From a virus: a stretch of DNA of 21,955 nt. Below are positions 1-8,453 of this stretch, in pieces. The DNA is taken from IMG/VR virus record IMGVR_UViG_3300025131_000489, positions 1 to 21,955 of that record; one strand, 5' to 3'. The notes beneath the pieces are model-generated. The model was given only the letters and a program-made list of their open reading frames with translations, searched no databases and had not been told where the DNA came from. The translations under genes were made by a program, and so were the position numbers. Position 1 is the stretch's first letter; every line of letters starts with the position of its first letter.

Positions 1-434
1 GGCTTGCTCCAGATCTGCACGCCCATGTGGTCGCGTGCGTCCGTCACCAGACCCTTCATCTCCGACTCCAAGGCACGGCGGAAGCCACCCTTGTCATCGA
101 GGACCGAGTCCATGGCGAGGCCAGTCAGTTGGATCGTGCCGTAGAACAGCACGTCGGTGACTTCAGCCTGGGCGTAGTTCTGTCCACCAGCGAGCGGCAG
201 GGTGCCGGTCTCACCACGGAAGCCAACACCCGTGTTGCGCTTGGTATGGATGGGGAACATGATCTTGCGACCACTCCACTTCATGTCCTTGCGCTGCTCC
301 AGACGGTCTAGCGCCCAGTTGCGGTTGTTCAGTTGCTCGACAATGCGGGGACCGTAGAAGTCCTTCAGCAGACCGTCGAGGTCCTGATAGTTGGTGATTC
401 CTGTGCCCTTACTGACACCTGAAGTGGTAGCCAT
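1..434 (-). CDS. Major capsid protein, N-terminal part (cut by window edge)
   Basis: The minus-strand reading frame starts at ATG 434-432 and runs open off the left edge, giving 144 codons of N-terminus. The protein begins MATTSGVSKGTG and contains a basic stretch followed by RNTGVGFRGETG and GGQNYAQAEVTD. A glycine-rich loop leading into a strand with a Q/YAxA pattern is what I know from phage major capsid proteins of the HK97-fold type. The position supports this: it directly follows portal and scaffold-like genes with only 17 bp between stop and start, the usual portal-scaffold-capsid order. It would form the icosahedral shell. The fold cannot be proven from the N-terminus alone, and the C-terminal domains lie outside the window. 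Confidence 0.75.
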   Translation of the reverse strand, partial: MATTSGVSKGTGITNYQDLDGLLKDFYGPRIVEQLNNRNWALDRLEQRKDMKWSGRKIMFPIHTKRNTGVGFRGETGTLPLAGGQNYAQAEVTDVLFYGTIQLTGLAMDSVLDDKGGFRRALESEMKGLVTDARDHMGVQIWSK

Positions 435-451
435 ATCTCAATCTCCCGACT

Positions 452-1411
452 TCAACCGAGGTTGGTTTCCAACCAGTTGTCCACCGCTTTGGCGAAGTCT
501 CTGTCGTTCATTTTGGCAGGGTTTGTCGAGGGCTTCTTGCCCGCGACTGCCGAACTAGCCCCACGGGACCGGATCGGAGCTCGCCCTGACGGTTTGGTCT
601 TGACCTTCCGCACCGCGCCTTCCTGGGCGCTCTTGCGGATAGAGTCGAAGGTGTTCCTGGCAGCCTGGATGGCAGCCTCCACCTCGTTGATGCGCCGCTG
701 GTCGCCGCCGATCACACCCAGTTGGGTATAGCCGGCTTCCCACAATCGGGCCTTGACCTCGCGGTTGTCGCTGAACGCAGTCCCCGTGACTGCGGCATCG
801 ACGTAGTTCACGAGCGTGTCTTGGACCCAACGCTGGTACTGCTGCACCTGCTGGGTCCGCGACTGGTTCTCAACCTCCTGCTGCCGTTTGGTCCTCATGT
901 CGAGGAGTTCGCGGCGCGTTTCACTGAGGTCGATCTGCAATCGCTTCACGTCGTAGTCGGGGTCATCCTCGTCGAGCGCGGCGTATGGGTCCGTCTTGGG
1001 TGCCGGGGCTGCCGGCGCCTGCTGACGCTCCAAGAGCATCTGGCGAAGGTCCCCAATCACACCAGTCAACTGCTGATTCTGACTGAGCACCGTGTCGAAC
1101 TGGGACTGCATGTTCGTCATCTTGCGATCGAACTCAGCCTTCAGATTCTGCACGGGACGGTCATCTTCAACCGCTTTCTCGACAAGCTCCGCCGCCGACT
1201 CCTCGAAAGGATTCTCCGGTTCTGCGGCAGCAGTTTCTACTTCTACTTCCTCGTCCGGGCTTGACGTGCCCGCGTCGTCGGCAGCCGCATCATCCGCAGG
1301 AACGGAATCTTCGGTCTGTGGCGAGGTCTCATCCGCTGCGCCCATACTGGACGTCATGGCGGCATCGAAGTCGTCTGCTGTCCCCCAACTTGTGTCTCTT
1401 CCCTTGCTCAT
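452..1411 (-). CDS. Scaffold-like acidic coiled-coil protein
   Basis: A 319-residue protein. Residues roughly 1-90 are very acidic and rich in Ala/Ser/Asp/Glu. A long heptad-rich helical part follows (FDRKMTNMQSQFDTVLSQNQ, then LQIDLSETRRELLDMRTKRQ), then a basic Lys/Arg/Ser tail ending in a short helix (AKAVDNWLETNLG). Acidic N-terminus, coiled coil and basic C-terminus are typical of phage scaffolding proteins, which bind the capsid protein through a charged C-terminal helix. Its place between portal and capsid genes agrees. I chose ATG 1411-1409 because GGGAGG (1421-1416) sits 4 bases upstream; the ATG directly before it (1414) is only 1 base from that site, and the most upstream ATG (1438) lacks one. 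No protease motif was seen, so a fused prohead protease is unlikely. Confidence 0.65.
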   Translation of the reverse strand: MSKGRDTSWGTADDFDAAMTSSMGAADETSPQTEDSVPADDAAADDAGTSSPDEEVEVETAAAEPENPFEESAAELVEKAVEDDRPVQNLKAEFDRKMTNMQSQFDTVLSQNQQLTGVIGDLRQMLLERQQAPAAPAPKTDPYAALDEDDPDYDVKRLQIDLSETRRELLDMRTKRQQEVENQSRTQQVQQYQRWVQDTLVNYVDAAVTGTAFSDNREVKARLWEAGYTQLGVIGGDQRRINEVEAAIQAARNTFDSIRKSAQEGAVRKVKTKPSGRAPIRSRGASSAVAGKKPSTNPAKMNDRDFAKAVDNWLETNLG

Positions 1412-1441
1412 CATGCCTCCCGGTCGTAACGCGACCAACCG

Positions 1442-3418
1442 TTATACGGGTCCCCCGATAATCTCGAGAGCCTGCGTTTCTGGCACGTTCGGTTCCACGC
1501 CAGGCATCTGCGGGGGAACGCCAAATCCTTCGTCGGGCGGCGGAGGTCCACCGGGCGGGGGCGGTGCCCCTGCGTCCGGGTCCTCGACCGGCCCTTGCAT
1601 CATCTGACCGTGGGCTTGGACATGCATGAGGAATGCCTGCTGGACATTGGGTCCCGCCTTGTACCAGCGGTCTTCCTTCATCGCATCCAAGTGGATCTCA
1701 AGGTGCTCGTCGTGCGCCTCGTGCGGGAACACATGAGCCTGCTCACCCTGGAACAACAGGTCGTTCTCGTGACGGGCACGCTCTTGGTCGCGGTCGGTGC
1801 CGCCGAGCAGTTCGCCAACATCACCGAACTCAAGGAGCTTGAGGGCTTTCTCCTGATTGATGAGCCCGATCTGCGCCATCTCAATGATGGTCTGGCGGCG
1901 ACCCTCGCGGTTGGCGGGCAGCGAGGACTCGATGTGGAACTCCACATCTTCGTAGTTGATCTCGTTGGCGTCCAACGCTTGCGCCTCATGCATGGCGTTC
2001 TCACCCATGATGCGGTAGGTCAGCGGGAAGTCAGCGTTCTTCTTCCAGGTCTCCAGCATCATCCGACCCAGTTCCTTGAGGGCTTGGCGGATGCACTTCA
2101 AAGTGGGACCCAGTTTCGTATTGTCCTGCTCTGCGGCGAAGAGGATGGATCGACCGGACTGGGAGGCACCCTCAGACAGGCCAAGGGAGGGGTCCTGCAC
2201 GCCCAAGGTGTTCATGATGCCGGCGCGGAAATACTCGCCAAGCTGCATCATGTTGTTGCTGACCGGGTCTCCCCGAATCCAGTGCGGTGGACCGTGGGTC
2301 GGGTTGTACTCGATCTTCTCGCCAGGAGCGGAGGTGATGCGCGTCACCTGCGACCCCTTGGGGATCAACCATTTGCCGTGGGCGGCCAGGTGCATCTGCT
2401 CGATGATGAGCGAGTAGACCTGATTGGTCGCCATCTGCATGTCCCGCGCCTGCGAGACCGGGGTCAGGCCGATGAAGCTCTCGGTGTCCGGGTAGAAGTT
2501 GCAGTAGATGAAGGGGAACTCGATGGCGTCCTCACCCTTCTTAGGGTTGGGTTCCTCGTATTCCAGCAACTCACTGCCCGCGATGACGATGCGTCTGCCA
2601 CCCGGATGCTCTTTGGAGGCGAGTTCCCACAGTTCCTTGACCAGAACCGTGTCTGCCACCTGGTCGCGACCCTCGTTCAGCACCGACAGCCACTCGAGTC
2701 CAAAGGCGGCGACCCGCTCGCCTTGAATCTCAACGCCCCATCGCTCAAACACCTCGTCCACCGACATGGTGTGGGCGTGGATGATGAAGCGGGCATCCCG
2801 CATGGTCTTGGCACCGGGATCGACGAAAATCTCAAACGGTGACACCGAGAAGGCTTCCAACTCGCCTTCGGGCCGGCTGCGCTCTGCCTTGGACAGGCCG
2901 AGGGAGTCAGCGATCAGCGGGTCCACCTCTCGGATGGGACCAGCTTCCGGGTTCCAACTGACCTTCCACCACGCCAGCCCGGTAGACCACAGTTCGCTGC
3001 ACCAAGACACATACTCTCGGTCCATGCCGTGCTTGCGCCACTGATAGGTCATCATCCGCTCGCACGCACGAGCAACAGAGCGATCCTTGTCGGTGTTGGT
3101 GGCGGGAGTGACGACTGGGCGCGGTTCCTGGGCGGTGAGCTTGGCGACGACGGTGCGCTCGACGGGTTGCATGATGTTGCAGGTGATCTGCTTGCGCCAA
3201 CTCTTCTTCGCCACCCGCCGGATGTCGTTGTTCTGCGGGTCAGCGGAGAACCACTGGTAGCCCCGGATGAACGCTTTGTTCAAGACCCAGTCTGCCGTGG
3301 TGGCAGAGCGGGCATCCTTGGCACGGTTGAAGTAGTGGTCTACCTCGTGCTGGGGATTCTTGTCCTTGTATCGCCGGGCGTGGCGAACACGGTCAACCTT
3401 GGTGCGTGGGATCGCCAT
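1442..3418 (-). CDS. Portal protein (head-tail connector)
   Basis: A 658-residue protein with the layout of long phage portal proteins. A basic N-terminus is followed by YFNRAKDARSATTADWVLN, a helical stem-like region with WRKQITCNIMQPVERTVVAK and multiple Trp-rich segments (WCSELWSTGLAWWKVSW), then FPFIYCNFYPDTESFIGLTP and a long helical C-terminal half. The end is low complexity, with runs of Pro and Gly. Portals form the dodecameric ring at one capsid vertex through which DNA is packaged and to which the terminase and tail attach. The length fits the larger portals better than the roughly 400-500 residue HK97-type ones. Its ATG (3418) abuts the stop of the upstream gene with no gap. Family identification is from pattern recognition and gene order and is fairly secure. 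Confidence 0.8.
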   Translation of the reverse strand: MAIPRTKVDRVRHARRYKDKNPQHEVDHYFNRAKDARSATTADWVLNKAFIRGYQWFSADPQNNDIRRVAKKSWRKQITCNIMQPVERTVVAKLTAQEPRPVVTPATNTDKDRSVARACERMMTYQWRKHGMDREYVSWCSELWSTGLAWWKVSWNPEAGPIREVDPLIADSLGLSKAERSRPEGELEAFSVSPFEIFVDPGAKTMRDARFIIHAHTMSVDEVFERWGVEIQGERVAAFGLEWLSVLNEGRDQVADTVLVKELWELASKEHPGGRRIVIAGSELLEYEEPNPKKGEDAIEFPFIYCNFYPDTESFIGLTPVSQARDMQMATNQVYSLIIEQMHLAAHGKWLIPKGSQVTRITSAPGEKIEYNPTHGPPHWIRGDPVSNNMMQLGEYFRAGIMNTLGVQDPSLGLSEGASQSGRSILFAAEQDNTKLGPTLKCIRQALKELGRMMLETWKKNADFPLTYRIMGENAMHEAQALDANEINYEDVEFHIESSLPANREGRRQTIIEMAQIGLINQEKALKLLEFGDVGELLGGTDRDQERARHENDLLFQGEQAHVFPHEAHDEHLEIHLDAMKEDRWYKAGPNVQQAFLMHVQAHGQMMQGPVEDPDAGAPPPPGGPPPPDEGFGVPPQMPGVEPNVPETQALEIIGGPV

Positions 3419-3979
3419 CTACAGACCCAACCCTCTGCCGCGAAGCGACATGCCGCCACCGTAGTAGTTGTTGATCGGCTTCCACGTCCCATAGTGCTCG
3501 TCGGTGGAATAGTCCAACTGTTCGGCAAAGGCTGCATCGACAGGTTTGGGTTGCCCCTGGAGCGTCATGCCCATGGTCTTTGCCGGTTGGCCGCCGAACG
3601 GGTTCTGGATGGGCGACGTGGCGGCCATGGCATTGGGGTCGGCGTATATGGACGTATACCCACCCTCGCCCGGCAGTTCTGGCACCTTGGCACCTTCATA
3701 GGCTGCGACCATCGCAGGCGCACCCTTGAACAGGCCGATGGCACCCTGCCTGAGTTCCTTCTTGGACTTGGTGGGGTCATCCTCGAGGAAGGATGCCGCC
3801 ATCTGACCTGCGCTATGGCCGAGCCCAGCCCCTGCGACGGCACCTGGTGCGTTGCCGGCCATGCCGCCGATGACACCACCGATGACCATGCCGCCGATCT
3901 CAAGACCATCTCCGAGGTAGTCCTTCCAATCCTTGCTGTCCGGGGTCTCGACTGGAGGGCGATACTTGACCAATGCCAT
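3419..3979 (-). CDS. Hypothetical glycine-rich protein with hydrophobic GxxxG stretch
   Basis: A 186-residue protein I do not recognise. Residues about 25-60 form an Ala/Gly/Val-rich hydrophobic stretch with repeated GG and GxxxG steps (IGGMVIGGVIGGMAGNAPG). This resembles the glycine-zipper segments of membrane-inserting proteins, including some phage internal or ejection proteins. The remainder is polar with many Pro, Gly and Tyr, ending in a Gly/Arg-rich tail (GGGMSLRGRGLGL). The ATG shares one base with the preceding stop (TGATG), and the stop abuts the portal start, so it is translationally linked to both. A minor virion or ejection protein is a reasonable guess from context only. Confidence 0.6.
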   Translation of the reverse strand: MALVKYRPPVETPDSKDWKDYLGDGLEIGGMVIGGVIGGMAGNAPGAVAGAGLGHSAGQMAASFLEDDPTKSKKELRQGAIGLFKGAPAMVAAYEGAKVPELPGEGGYTSIYADPNAMAATSPIQNPFGGQPAKTMGMTLQGQPKPVDAAFAEQLDYSTDEHYGTWKPINNYYGGGMSLRGRGLGL

Positions 3980-5217
3980 CAGTTCACCTCCGCCAGTTGC
4001 GCCATCATGGTCTTGAGGTCTGCCTCGTCATTGATGTTGGCAACGCCAGCCTGCATCGACTGCTCTGCCTCAAGGCGGGCAGCCTTGGTCTGCTCTTCGC
4101 TCTCCCCGTAGGTCGCGATGTGGGCGAGCTCGGATGAAGCAGCATCAGCGTACTTGGACAGTTTCTGCCCTGAGTAGCCAGCCTGGGCGAGGGCTTTCTT
4201 GTACTCCGCCTGACCCTTGCGGCTGTTCATGTCGAAGACGAAGTCGGTGCCGTCGTCCACCACCAAGATCATCTTGTTGTGCTTGTAGTCCCGCACCGGG
4301 ACGAAGGGGGCGAGACCCTGTCCACGGTTGGCTGCGGCAGACCGACGTGCCCGGATGAGGACGTCGTGCATCTTCCGCATGTACACATCACCGTGGCTGG
4401 CAGCCTGCATGATGCGCTCTCGCCAGGAAGGACTGGCCTTGTGGGCAGCCGGCCCGGCAACGGCAGCCTTGCCTTTGCCGCCGGCTCCACCTTTCCGCCT
4501 GGACAAGAGGGTGCGCGAGGCAGATGCTGCTGCACCTGCGACTGTGGTAGGTGTGGGTTTCAGGTCGGCCATGGTTTGCTGCTGCGGCATTGGTGCCGGA
4601 ACAGACTGGTTTTCCATAGACTGAGGCCCAACAGTCCGGGCACCGTATCCCTCCACAGGCTTGCCTAGTGGTACTGGACGAGACATCATGGACGGTGCGG
4701 AGGCGGGTGCGGGTCCGGGGGCGGGCGACGGGGTTTGCCGGCGAGCCAGCCCAGCGGCGACTCTAGGGTCAAGTCCAGAACCGTACCCCTCCGGCGACGG
4801 CCCCTCCGGCGGAGAAAGGCTGGTATCATGCCAATCCGAACTGTCCATATACTCCGAGCCTTTGCCGGTGAAACCTACAGCAGGAAAGGAACTAACCCCC
4901 AGTGTCGTAACCTCCGGCCCCTCCGCCTGTCCCGTATACGTCACACCCCGAGGGTTGCCAAAATTACCAGGGACGACGCCCGCGCCCTGCGTGGAAACCC
5001 AAGGATTCCCCCGGTTCATGCGTCCAACGCTGCTCGGGCCGCCAGCCTGCACAACCCCACCCGTCCAGTAGCCGGGAGGTGGCTGCCCGCCGGCAGGAAC
5101 TTGAGAACCAGGCTGAACCCAAGACGGTTGCATCATTGCAAGCGATGCCCTTCGCGCCTCCGGGGTCATCGCATTCAGTTCCGCTTGAGTTGGATAACGG
5201 GGGGGTGGATTTGGCAC
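3979..5217 (-). CDS. Hypothetical proline/glycine-rich virion-type protein
   Basis: A 412-residue protein I do not recognise. The first ~220 residues are low complexity, rich in Pro, Gly, Ser, Gln and Ala, and probably disordered. The second half is more ordered: a basic Gly/Lys segment, a helical region (WRERIMQAASHGDVYMRKMH), a compact part with FVPVRDYKHNKMILVVDDGT, and a C-terminal helix rich in Ala, Glu and Gln. The start codon is GTG (5217-5215), with GGGG a few bases upstream and 2 bases separating it from the previous stop. An internal ATG at codon 17 has a weaker upstream site. Its position between terminase and portal fits a minor structural or internal protein, but no function can be assigned. 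Confidence 0.6.
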   Translation of the reverse strand: MPNPPPRYPTQAELNAMTPEARRASLAMMQPSWVQPGSQVPAGGQPPPGYWTGGVVQAGGPSSVGRMNRGNPWVSTQGAGVVPGNFGNPRGVTYTGQAEGPEVTTLGVSSFPAVGFTGKGSEYMDSSDWHDTSLSPPEGPSPEGYGSGLDPRVAAGLARRQTPSPAPGPAPASAPSMMSRPVPLGKPVEGYGARTVGPQSMENQSVPAPMPQQQTMADLKPTPTTVAGAAASASRTLLSRRKGGAGGKGKAAVAGPAAHKASPSWRERIMQAASHGDVYMRKMHDVLIRARRSAAANRGQGLAPFVPVRDYKHNKMILVVDDGTDFVFDMNSRKGQAEYKKALAQAGYSGQKLSKYADAASSELAHIATYGESEEQTKAARLEAEQSMQAGVANINDEADLKTMMAQLAEVN

Positions 5218-5219
5218 GG

Positions 5220-5504
5220 TTACCCCTGCTCAACGACGACTTCTGGGAAGTCATTCGGGTCCAAGTCCGGGTGCAAACCGTCCCCTTCCCAGGTCCGACA
5301 AGGTGTCGTGTCCTCAGCAGACATGTACTCGCCCACCGTCTTCGACAGAGCAACCTTGACCACCTGCTTCATGAGACCTGCCCTTTCTTCAATCCATTCG
5401 CGACGTTCCGCTTCAGCCTGGCGAGCCTGTGTCGAGAGAGCTCTCCGCCCGGCAGCGTACACAAGGAAAACGCAAATGCCAAGGGCAATGTGAAAAGGGT
5501 CCAT
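5220..5504 (-). CDS. Small membrane protein with one N-terminal transmembrane segment
   Basis: A 94-residue protein. Residues about 4-19 are hydrophobic (FHIALGICVFLVYAAG) and look like a single membrane anchor. An Arg/Glu/Ala-rich amphipathic helix follows (QARQAEAERREWIEERAGLM), then an acidic C-terminus. GGAG lies 7 bases before the ATG. Membrane anchor plus charged helix is the general shape of phage inner-membrane spanins and some holin-associated proteins. There is no adjacent endolysin or recognisable outer spanin, so I do not assign a lysis role. It lies between TerL and the virion-type genes. Confidence 0.6.
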   Translation of the reverse strand: MDPFHIALGICVFLVYAAGRRALSTQARQAEAERREWIEERAGLMKQVVKVALSKTVGEYMSAEDTTPCRTWEGDGLHPDLDPNDFPEVVVEQG

Positions 5505-5527
5505 GTTCTAACTCCAAAAGGGTGCCG

Positions 5528-7378
5528 TCAGAGTGAGGAAAAGAACCCAAGCTCGAGCAACTCTGACTCCACGTCCGAGTGCTCGTCGGAGTCTTCATCC
5601 ACCAATTCCGATACCGTGCTCCACTTGGGAGGGGCACCCTCCTCCCGTGGCTTCTCGTCGTTGTAGAGCAAGTCCAGATCGTAGTGCTCATCGTGCAGGG
5701 CGCATGCGATCATGAAGGAGAAGACGTAGTCGTCGTTCTCGCCTGGCTGCGCCTCGCACCGCATGCCATCCACCCAGACAAAGTTGGAGAGTTGCGTCAC
5801 CAGCTTGTCGTCGTGGATGATCACCGAGGTGGAGTCCGACCGCAGGGCTTTGCGGGCCGCCGAGACCAGCATCGGACGGGTCTTTGCGGTGGTCTCCCAG
5901 CCCAGCTTGTTCCTGATCAACTTGCCTTCAGCGCGGCTCCACTCCAGTTCCCGGTAGATGTTGGGGTAACTGAGTTTGCGGAGTTCCTTGAGCGTGGTCT
6001 TGCCGTAGGTGTTGGACTCCGGGCAGACGATGGCGTTGTTGTAGAAGCGACCCAGGATGTCCATCAGGACACCCACTTCATCTGGGTCTGGCTTGCCGAT
6101 GTAGGCAGCGCATTGCTCGATCGCCCTGCCGCGCCGCGCCCAAGCGGTGATGACGCTGAAGTCGTCGCCGGTCCCGCCGCCGCAGATGTCCGCAGTTATT
6201 ATATAGCGGGTGCCCTCTTCTGGATCGAGCCAACCCTCAAACTGCCCCACCTCGGTCTCGGTCTTGAAGATGGTCGGTCCTTTGTCGGACAGGTCGAACC
6301 TGGTCGATGGGAACAGGTGCTTGTTCTGGGCTGCGAGGAACTTGGCTGCGAAGACCTGGCGCCCGCTGGCGAGGAAGCAGGACACATCGTCGTCGGGGTA
6401 CTCTTGGAGCATGCGCTCTTCGTCACCGTCGCAGACGTTCCGGTAGCAGTAGCACCACCACAGCCATTGCCCGCAGGACAGGTCGTAGGTCTCGATCCGG
6501 TTGCTGCTGTCCTCAAGGAACCCGCCGGCTTCCCTGTCTGAAGCCCTGCCGTGCTTGCGCCACTTCCGCCAATGCCCCAGAACTGTCGGAGCCGGCTTGA
6601 TGGTGTTCTTGGGCACCGCATGCCAGGGCACAAACCAAGCCTTGAACTCGCTCTCCCCGTTCTTCGCACGCATGTACTCGTCGTAGAAGTACCCGCCTTT
6701 GCCGCAGGGGGAGGATTCAAGGATGATGATGCGCCAGGGTCCGAGGCGGGCACCCATGGCCGATTTAACAGCTGTCACCAGCTTCTTTGGGGCTGCGTAG
6801 AACGCCACCTCCGAGAAGTGGACGGCTTGCAGGGTCTTGGATCGCCCCTTCTTGGCGGCGACTGCCGAGGTGCCGGCGGTTGCGATGCGGACAAAGGACC
6901 CGTTCTTGTAGTGGACTCCGAGCTTCCGGGCCGAGCGGTCCACCTCCGGGCGCACGTCCGGGGACATCTTGGAGTACATGAAGGTGTACTTCTCAAGCAG
7001 GGTGTCGGTGGAGTCGTCATCGTGACTGATAACCATGGCCCGGTAGTTGTCCATGAAGATGGTCAACCAAGACAGGAGAGCGGCAACCCAGGTGGAGAAT
7101 CCGGCCTCCTGGCGCAGTTTGAGGATGACCATCAGCAGCGGTCTGCCTGCGAGGAGCTCGCGCAGGGCGTGCCTGGTGGCTCGGACTTGCGGCGGGTTGA
7201 GTACAAACGGGATGACGTTGGAGTCTGCATCGACGATCTTGACCTCCTGCTCGCAGAAGAAGACGAAGTCCTCTGCCAGTTGGAGGATGTACTGCTCGTC
7301 GAACTCGGTATCTGACAGGACTGACAGTTCGTCTGCCACAGCCTCTTCGACGATCTCTTCAAAGATGTCTTGCTTCAC
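5528..7378 (-). CDS. terL: Terminase large subunit (packaging ATPase/nuclease)
   Basis: A 616-residue packaging motor protein. The ATPase half shows the N-terminal Q-type motif (FVLNPPQVRA, about residues 58-67), a Walker A variant (LKLRQEAGFST, 86-96), a Walker B-like AVHFSE (185-190) and a coupling segment LESSP (about 220-224). An EYPDDDVSCFLASG motif (about 326-339) precedes the nuclease half. The RNase H-like nuclease shows ITADICGGGTGDDFS (Asp397), CPESNTYG (Glu454) and GENDDYVFSF (Asp549/550). I chose GTG 7378-7376: it overlaps the previous stop as GTGA, whereas the longer frame from ATG 7489 would read through 110 bp of the upstream gene. It cuts concatemeric DNA and drives it through the portal. 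Confidence 0.92.
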   Translation of the reverse strand: MKQDIFEEIVEEAVADELSVLSDTEFDEQYILQLAEDFVFFCEQEVKIVDADSNVIPFVLNPPQVRATRHALRELLAGRPLLMVILKLRQEAGFSTWVAALLSWLTIFMDNYRAMVISHDDDSTDTLLEKYTFMYSKMSPDVRPEVDRSARKLGVHYKNGSFVRIATAGTSAVAAKKGRSKTLQAVHFSEVAFYAAPKKLVTAVKSAMGARLGPWRIIILESSPCGKGGYFYDEYMRAKNGESEFKAWFVPWHAVPKNTIKPAPTVLGHWRKWRKHGRASDREAGGFLEDSSNRIETYDLSCGQWLWWCYCYRNVCDGDEERMLQEYPDDDVSCFLASGRQVFAAKFLAAQNKHLFPSTRFDLSDKGPTIFKTETEVGQFEGWLDPEEGTRYIITADICGGGTGDDFSVITAWARRGRAIEQCAAYIGKPDPDEVGVLMDILGRFYNNAIVCPESNTYGKTTLKELRKLSYPNIYRELEWSRAEGKLIRNKLGWETTAKTRPMLVSAARKALRSDSTSVIIHDDKLVTQLSNFVWVDGMRCEAQPGENDDYVFSFMIACALHDEHYDLDLLYNDEKPREEGAPPKWSTVSELVDEDSDEHSDVESELLELGFFSSL

Positions 7379-7629
7379 TCCGTGCCCCGTTTTCTGCGCC
7401 TCGCTGCCAGAGCAGCGACTCTCTGGTGTCTCTCGCCCTGGGAGATGGACGGTGCCGACATGGCGATCTTCATGCAGCGGTCGTACCACTCTTCTTCAGC
7501 CCTCGTTTTCTTGTCTTCGACTGCTGTTTCGAGCCTCTCCACAGCCATATTGGCGAGGCTGCGGACTGCATCGTTGGGGAATTGGAGACCGTCGAAAGCG
7601 GTCTTAATCTCGTCGAGCCGCTCTTTCAC
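7375..7629 (-). CDS. Small helical protein upstream of TerL (possible small terminase subunit)
   Basis: An 84-residue, highly charged, mostly helical protein (MKERLDEIKTAFDGL at the start, ARRRKRGTE at the end). It starts with GTG (7629-7627), with GGAG 8 bases upstream, and overlaps the preceding gene by 26 bp and TerL by 4 bp (GTGA). Small terminase subunits normally lie directly before terL, so position makes it a candidate. However, they usually carry an N-terminal helix-turn-helix and are longer than 84 residues; I see no clear helix-turn-helix here. It could equally be a short regulator or an unrelated small protein. Confidence 0.55.
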   Translation of the reverse strand: MKERLDEIKTAFDGLQFPNDAVRSLANMAVERLETAVEDKKTRAEEEWYDRCMKIAMSAPSISQGERHQRVAALAARRRKRGTE

Positions 7630-7996
7630 GCTTGCGCTCCATCCCGTTCCAGACCTTGATGGTTTTGATCAGCGACTGCCGTTCGCCTGGGCAGGGCTCT
7701 CCTTGCGGGACCCATGCCTCGTGGTCCGCACACTTGGCATACCACACCCCCTCGTGCTTCTCCCTGCGGGCGTCCCACAGGTGGAAGACCTTCTTCTCCT
7801 CCTGCGCCTCTTTGCGGCAGTCGGGGCAGTCTCGAGGGCAGTCTCGGTGCCGCCAGCAGCGGTCTGGGGTGTAGAGAACGCGCTGCGGGGTCGGTCGCTT
7901 GTGCTTGGGTCCGGGTCTCTTCTTCATCCTTCTTCCGGCGGGTCGGGCAGGGGCGTGGAAAGATTCGGCAGCGTTGGAAGGGTACTCAAGCCCCAT
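7604..7996 (-). CDS. Cysteine-rich probable zinc-binding protein, function unknown
   Basis: A 130-residue basic protein. A Lys/Arg/Pro-rich N-terminal segment is followed by a cysteine cluster (DRCWRHRDCPRDCPDC, about residues 46-61) and two further Cys with a His (YAKCADHEAW and GEPCPG), enough ligands for one or two structural zinc sites. The C-terminus is basic and helical. ATG 7996 is preceded by GAGG 5 bases upstream. A second in-frame ATG (7927, giving 107 residues) also has GGAAG upstream, so the start is not settled. It lies just before the small gene preceding TerL and may be a packaging accessory or nucleic-acid-binding protein. I see no HNH catalytic pattern. Confidence 0.6.
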   Translation of the reverse strand: MGLEYPSNAAESFHAPARPAGRRMKKRPGPKHKRPTPQRVLYTPDRCWRHRDCPRDCPDCRKEAQEEKKVFHLWDARREKHEGVWYAKCADHEAWVPQGEPCPGERQSLIKTIKVWNGMERKRERAARRD

Positions 7997-8034
7997 CTGA
8001 GCCTCTACAGTGCCGACGCACTACTTCAAGCAAA

Positions 8035-8397
8035 CTAGGGGAGGTCTTTGCACATGTCCCGCGTGAACCCGGCGGGCAGACAATCACAGCACCCCATGCT
8101 CTTGACCAGTTCAATCGCTGGCAGGCACGCCTCGCCCTCGGTCACCACACAAGCGGTGGCAGCGGCAGCGGTCGCTGCGCTGCAATAGGCTGTCTGCCAC
8201 CAAGCGCAGCCCATGAGCAACGACCCCGGTGCAGTGAGCTTTGCCTTGCAGGCTGGCTCTTTCTTGCACTCGCCAAGGTGCATGACGATCTTGTCAAAGC
8301 GGGTCGCCTCGGCTGCGGGCGCTGCGGGTGCTTTCTGTTCGCTGCACGAAGTCAGCATGAGGCTCAAGCCAACCATCAGAATCATGAACGCTCTCAT
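8035..8397 (-). CDS. Cysteine-rich lipoprotein
   Basis: A 120-residue predicted lipoprotein. The start ATG 8397 has AAGGAG placed 6 bases upstream; a longer in-frame ATG (8451) lacks this. The signal peptide MRAFMILMVGLSLMLTSC has a positive n-region, a hydrophobic core and the lipobox LTSC, so Cys18 should be lipidated after signal peptidase II cleavage. A short Ala/Pro linker follows, then a mature part with ten further cysteines in a compact ~75-residue region (including CKKEPAC, CAWWQTAYC and GCCDC), suggesting a disulfide-stabilised exported domain. Candidate roles by family knowledge are superinfection exclusion at the cell surface or an outer spanin, though spanins are not normally this cysteine-rich. 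Function is unproven. Confidence 0.7.
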   Translation of the reverse strand: MRAFMILMVGLSLMLTSCSEQKAPAAPAAEATRFDKIVMHLGECKKEPACKAKLTAPGSLLMGCAWWQTAYCSAATAAAATACVVTEGEACLPAIELVKSMGCCDCLPAGFTRDMCKDLP

Positions 8398-8453
8398 CAG
8401 TCTCTCCTTGGACATCGGTTCTAAACCCCTTGACGGGCTCCTTTCTAACATGC

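Noticed and set aside
1595-2842. Long plus-strand open frame (415 codons) opposite the portal gene
   Set aside because: It mirrors the minus-strand portal codons in GC-rich DNA, has no ribosome site, and its translation has no recognisable protein character. The portal reading has family features and coupled neighbours.
3029-4111. Long plus-strand open frame (360 codons) across the portal start and the next gene
   Set aside because: It spans two well-packed minus-strand genes and their junction; it is a shadow of high-GC codon use.
6198-6203. Perfect TATAAT on the minus strand inside terL
   Set aside because: No -35-like sequence at 17-18 bases, and it is explained by the codons for Tyr-Ile-Ile in the conserved nuclease motif.
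5579-6541. Plus-strand open frame (320 codons) opposite TerL
   Set aside because: TerL carries all expected ATPase and nuclease motifs on the minus strand; the opposite frame is a shadow.
7379-7489. Longer TerL start at ATG 7489
   Set aside because: The extra 37 residues are an out-of-frame reading of the upstream gene and show no family features; the GTGA overlap at 7378 is a better start.
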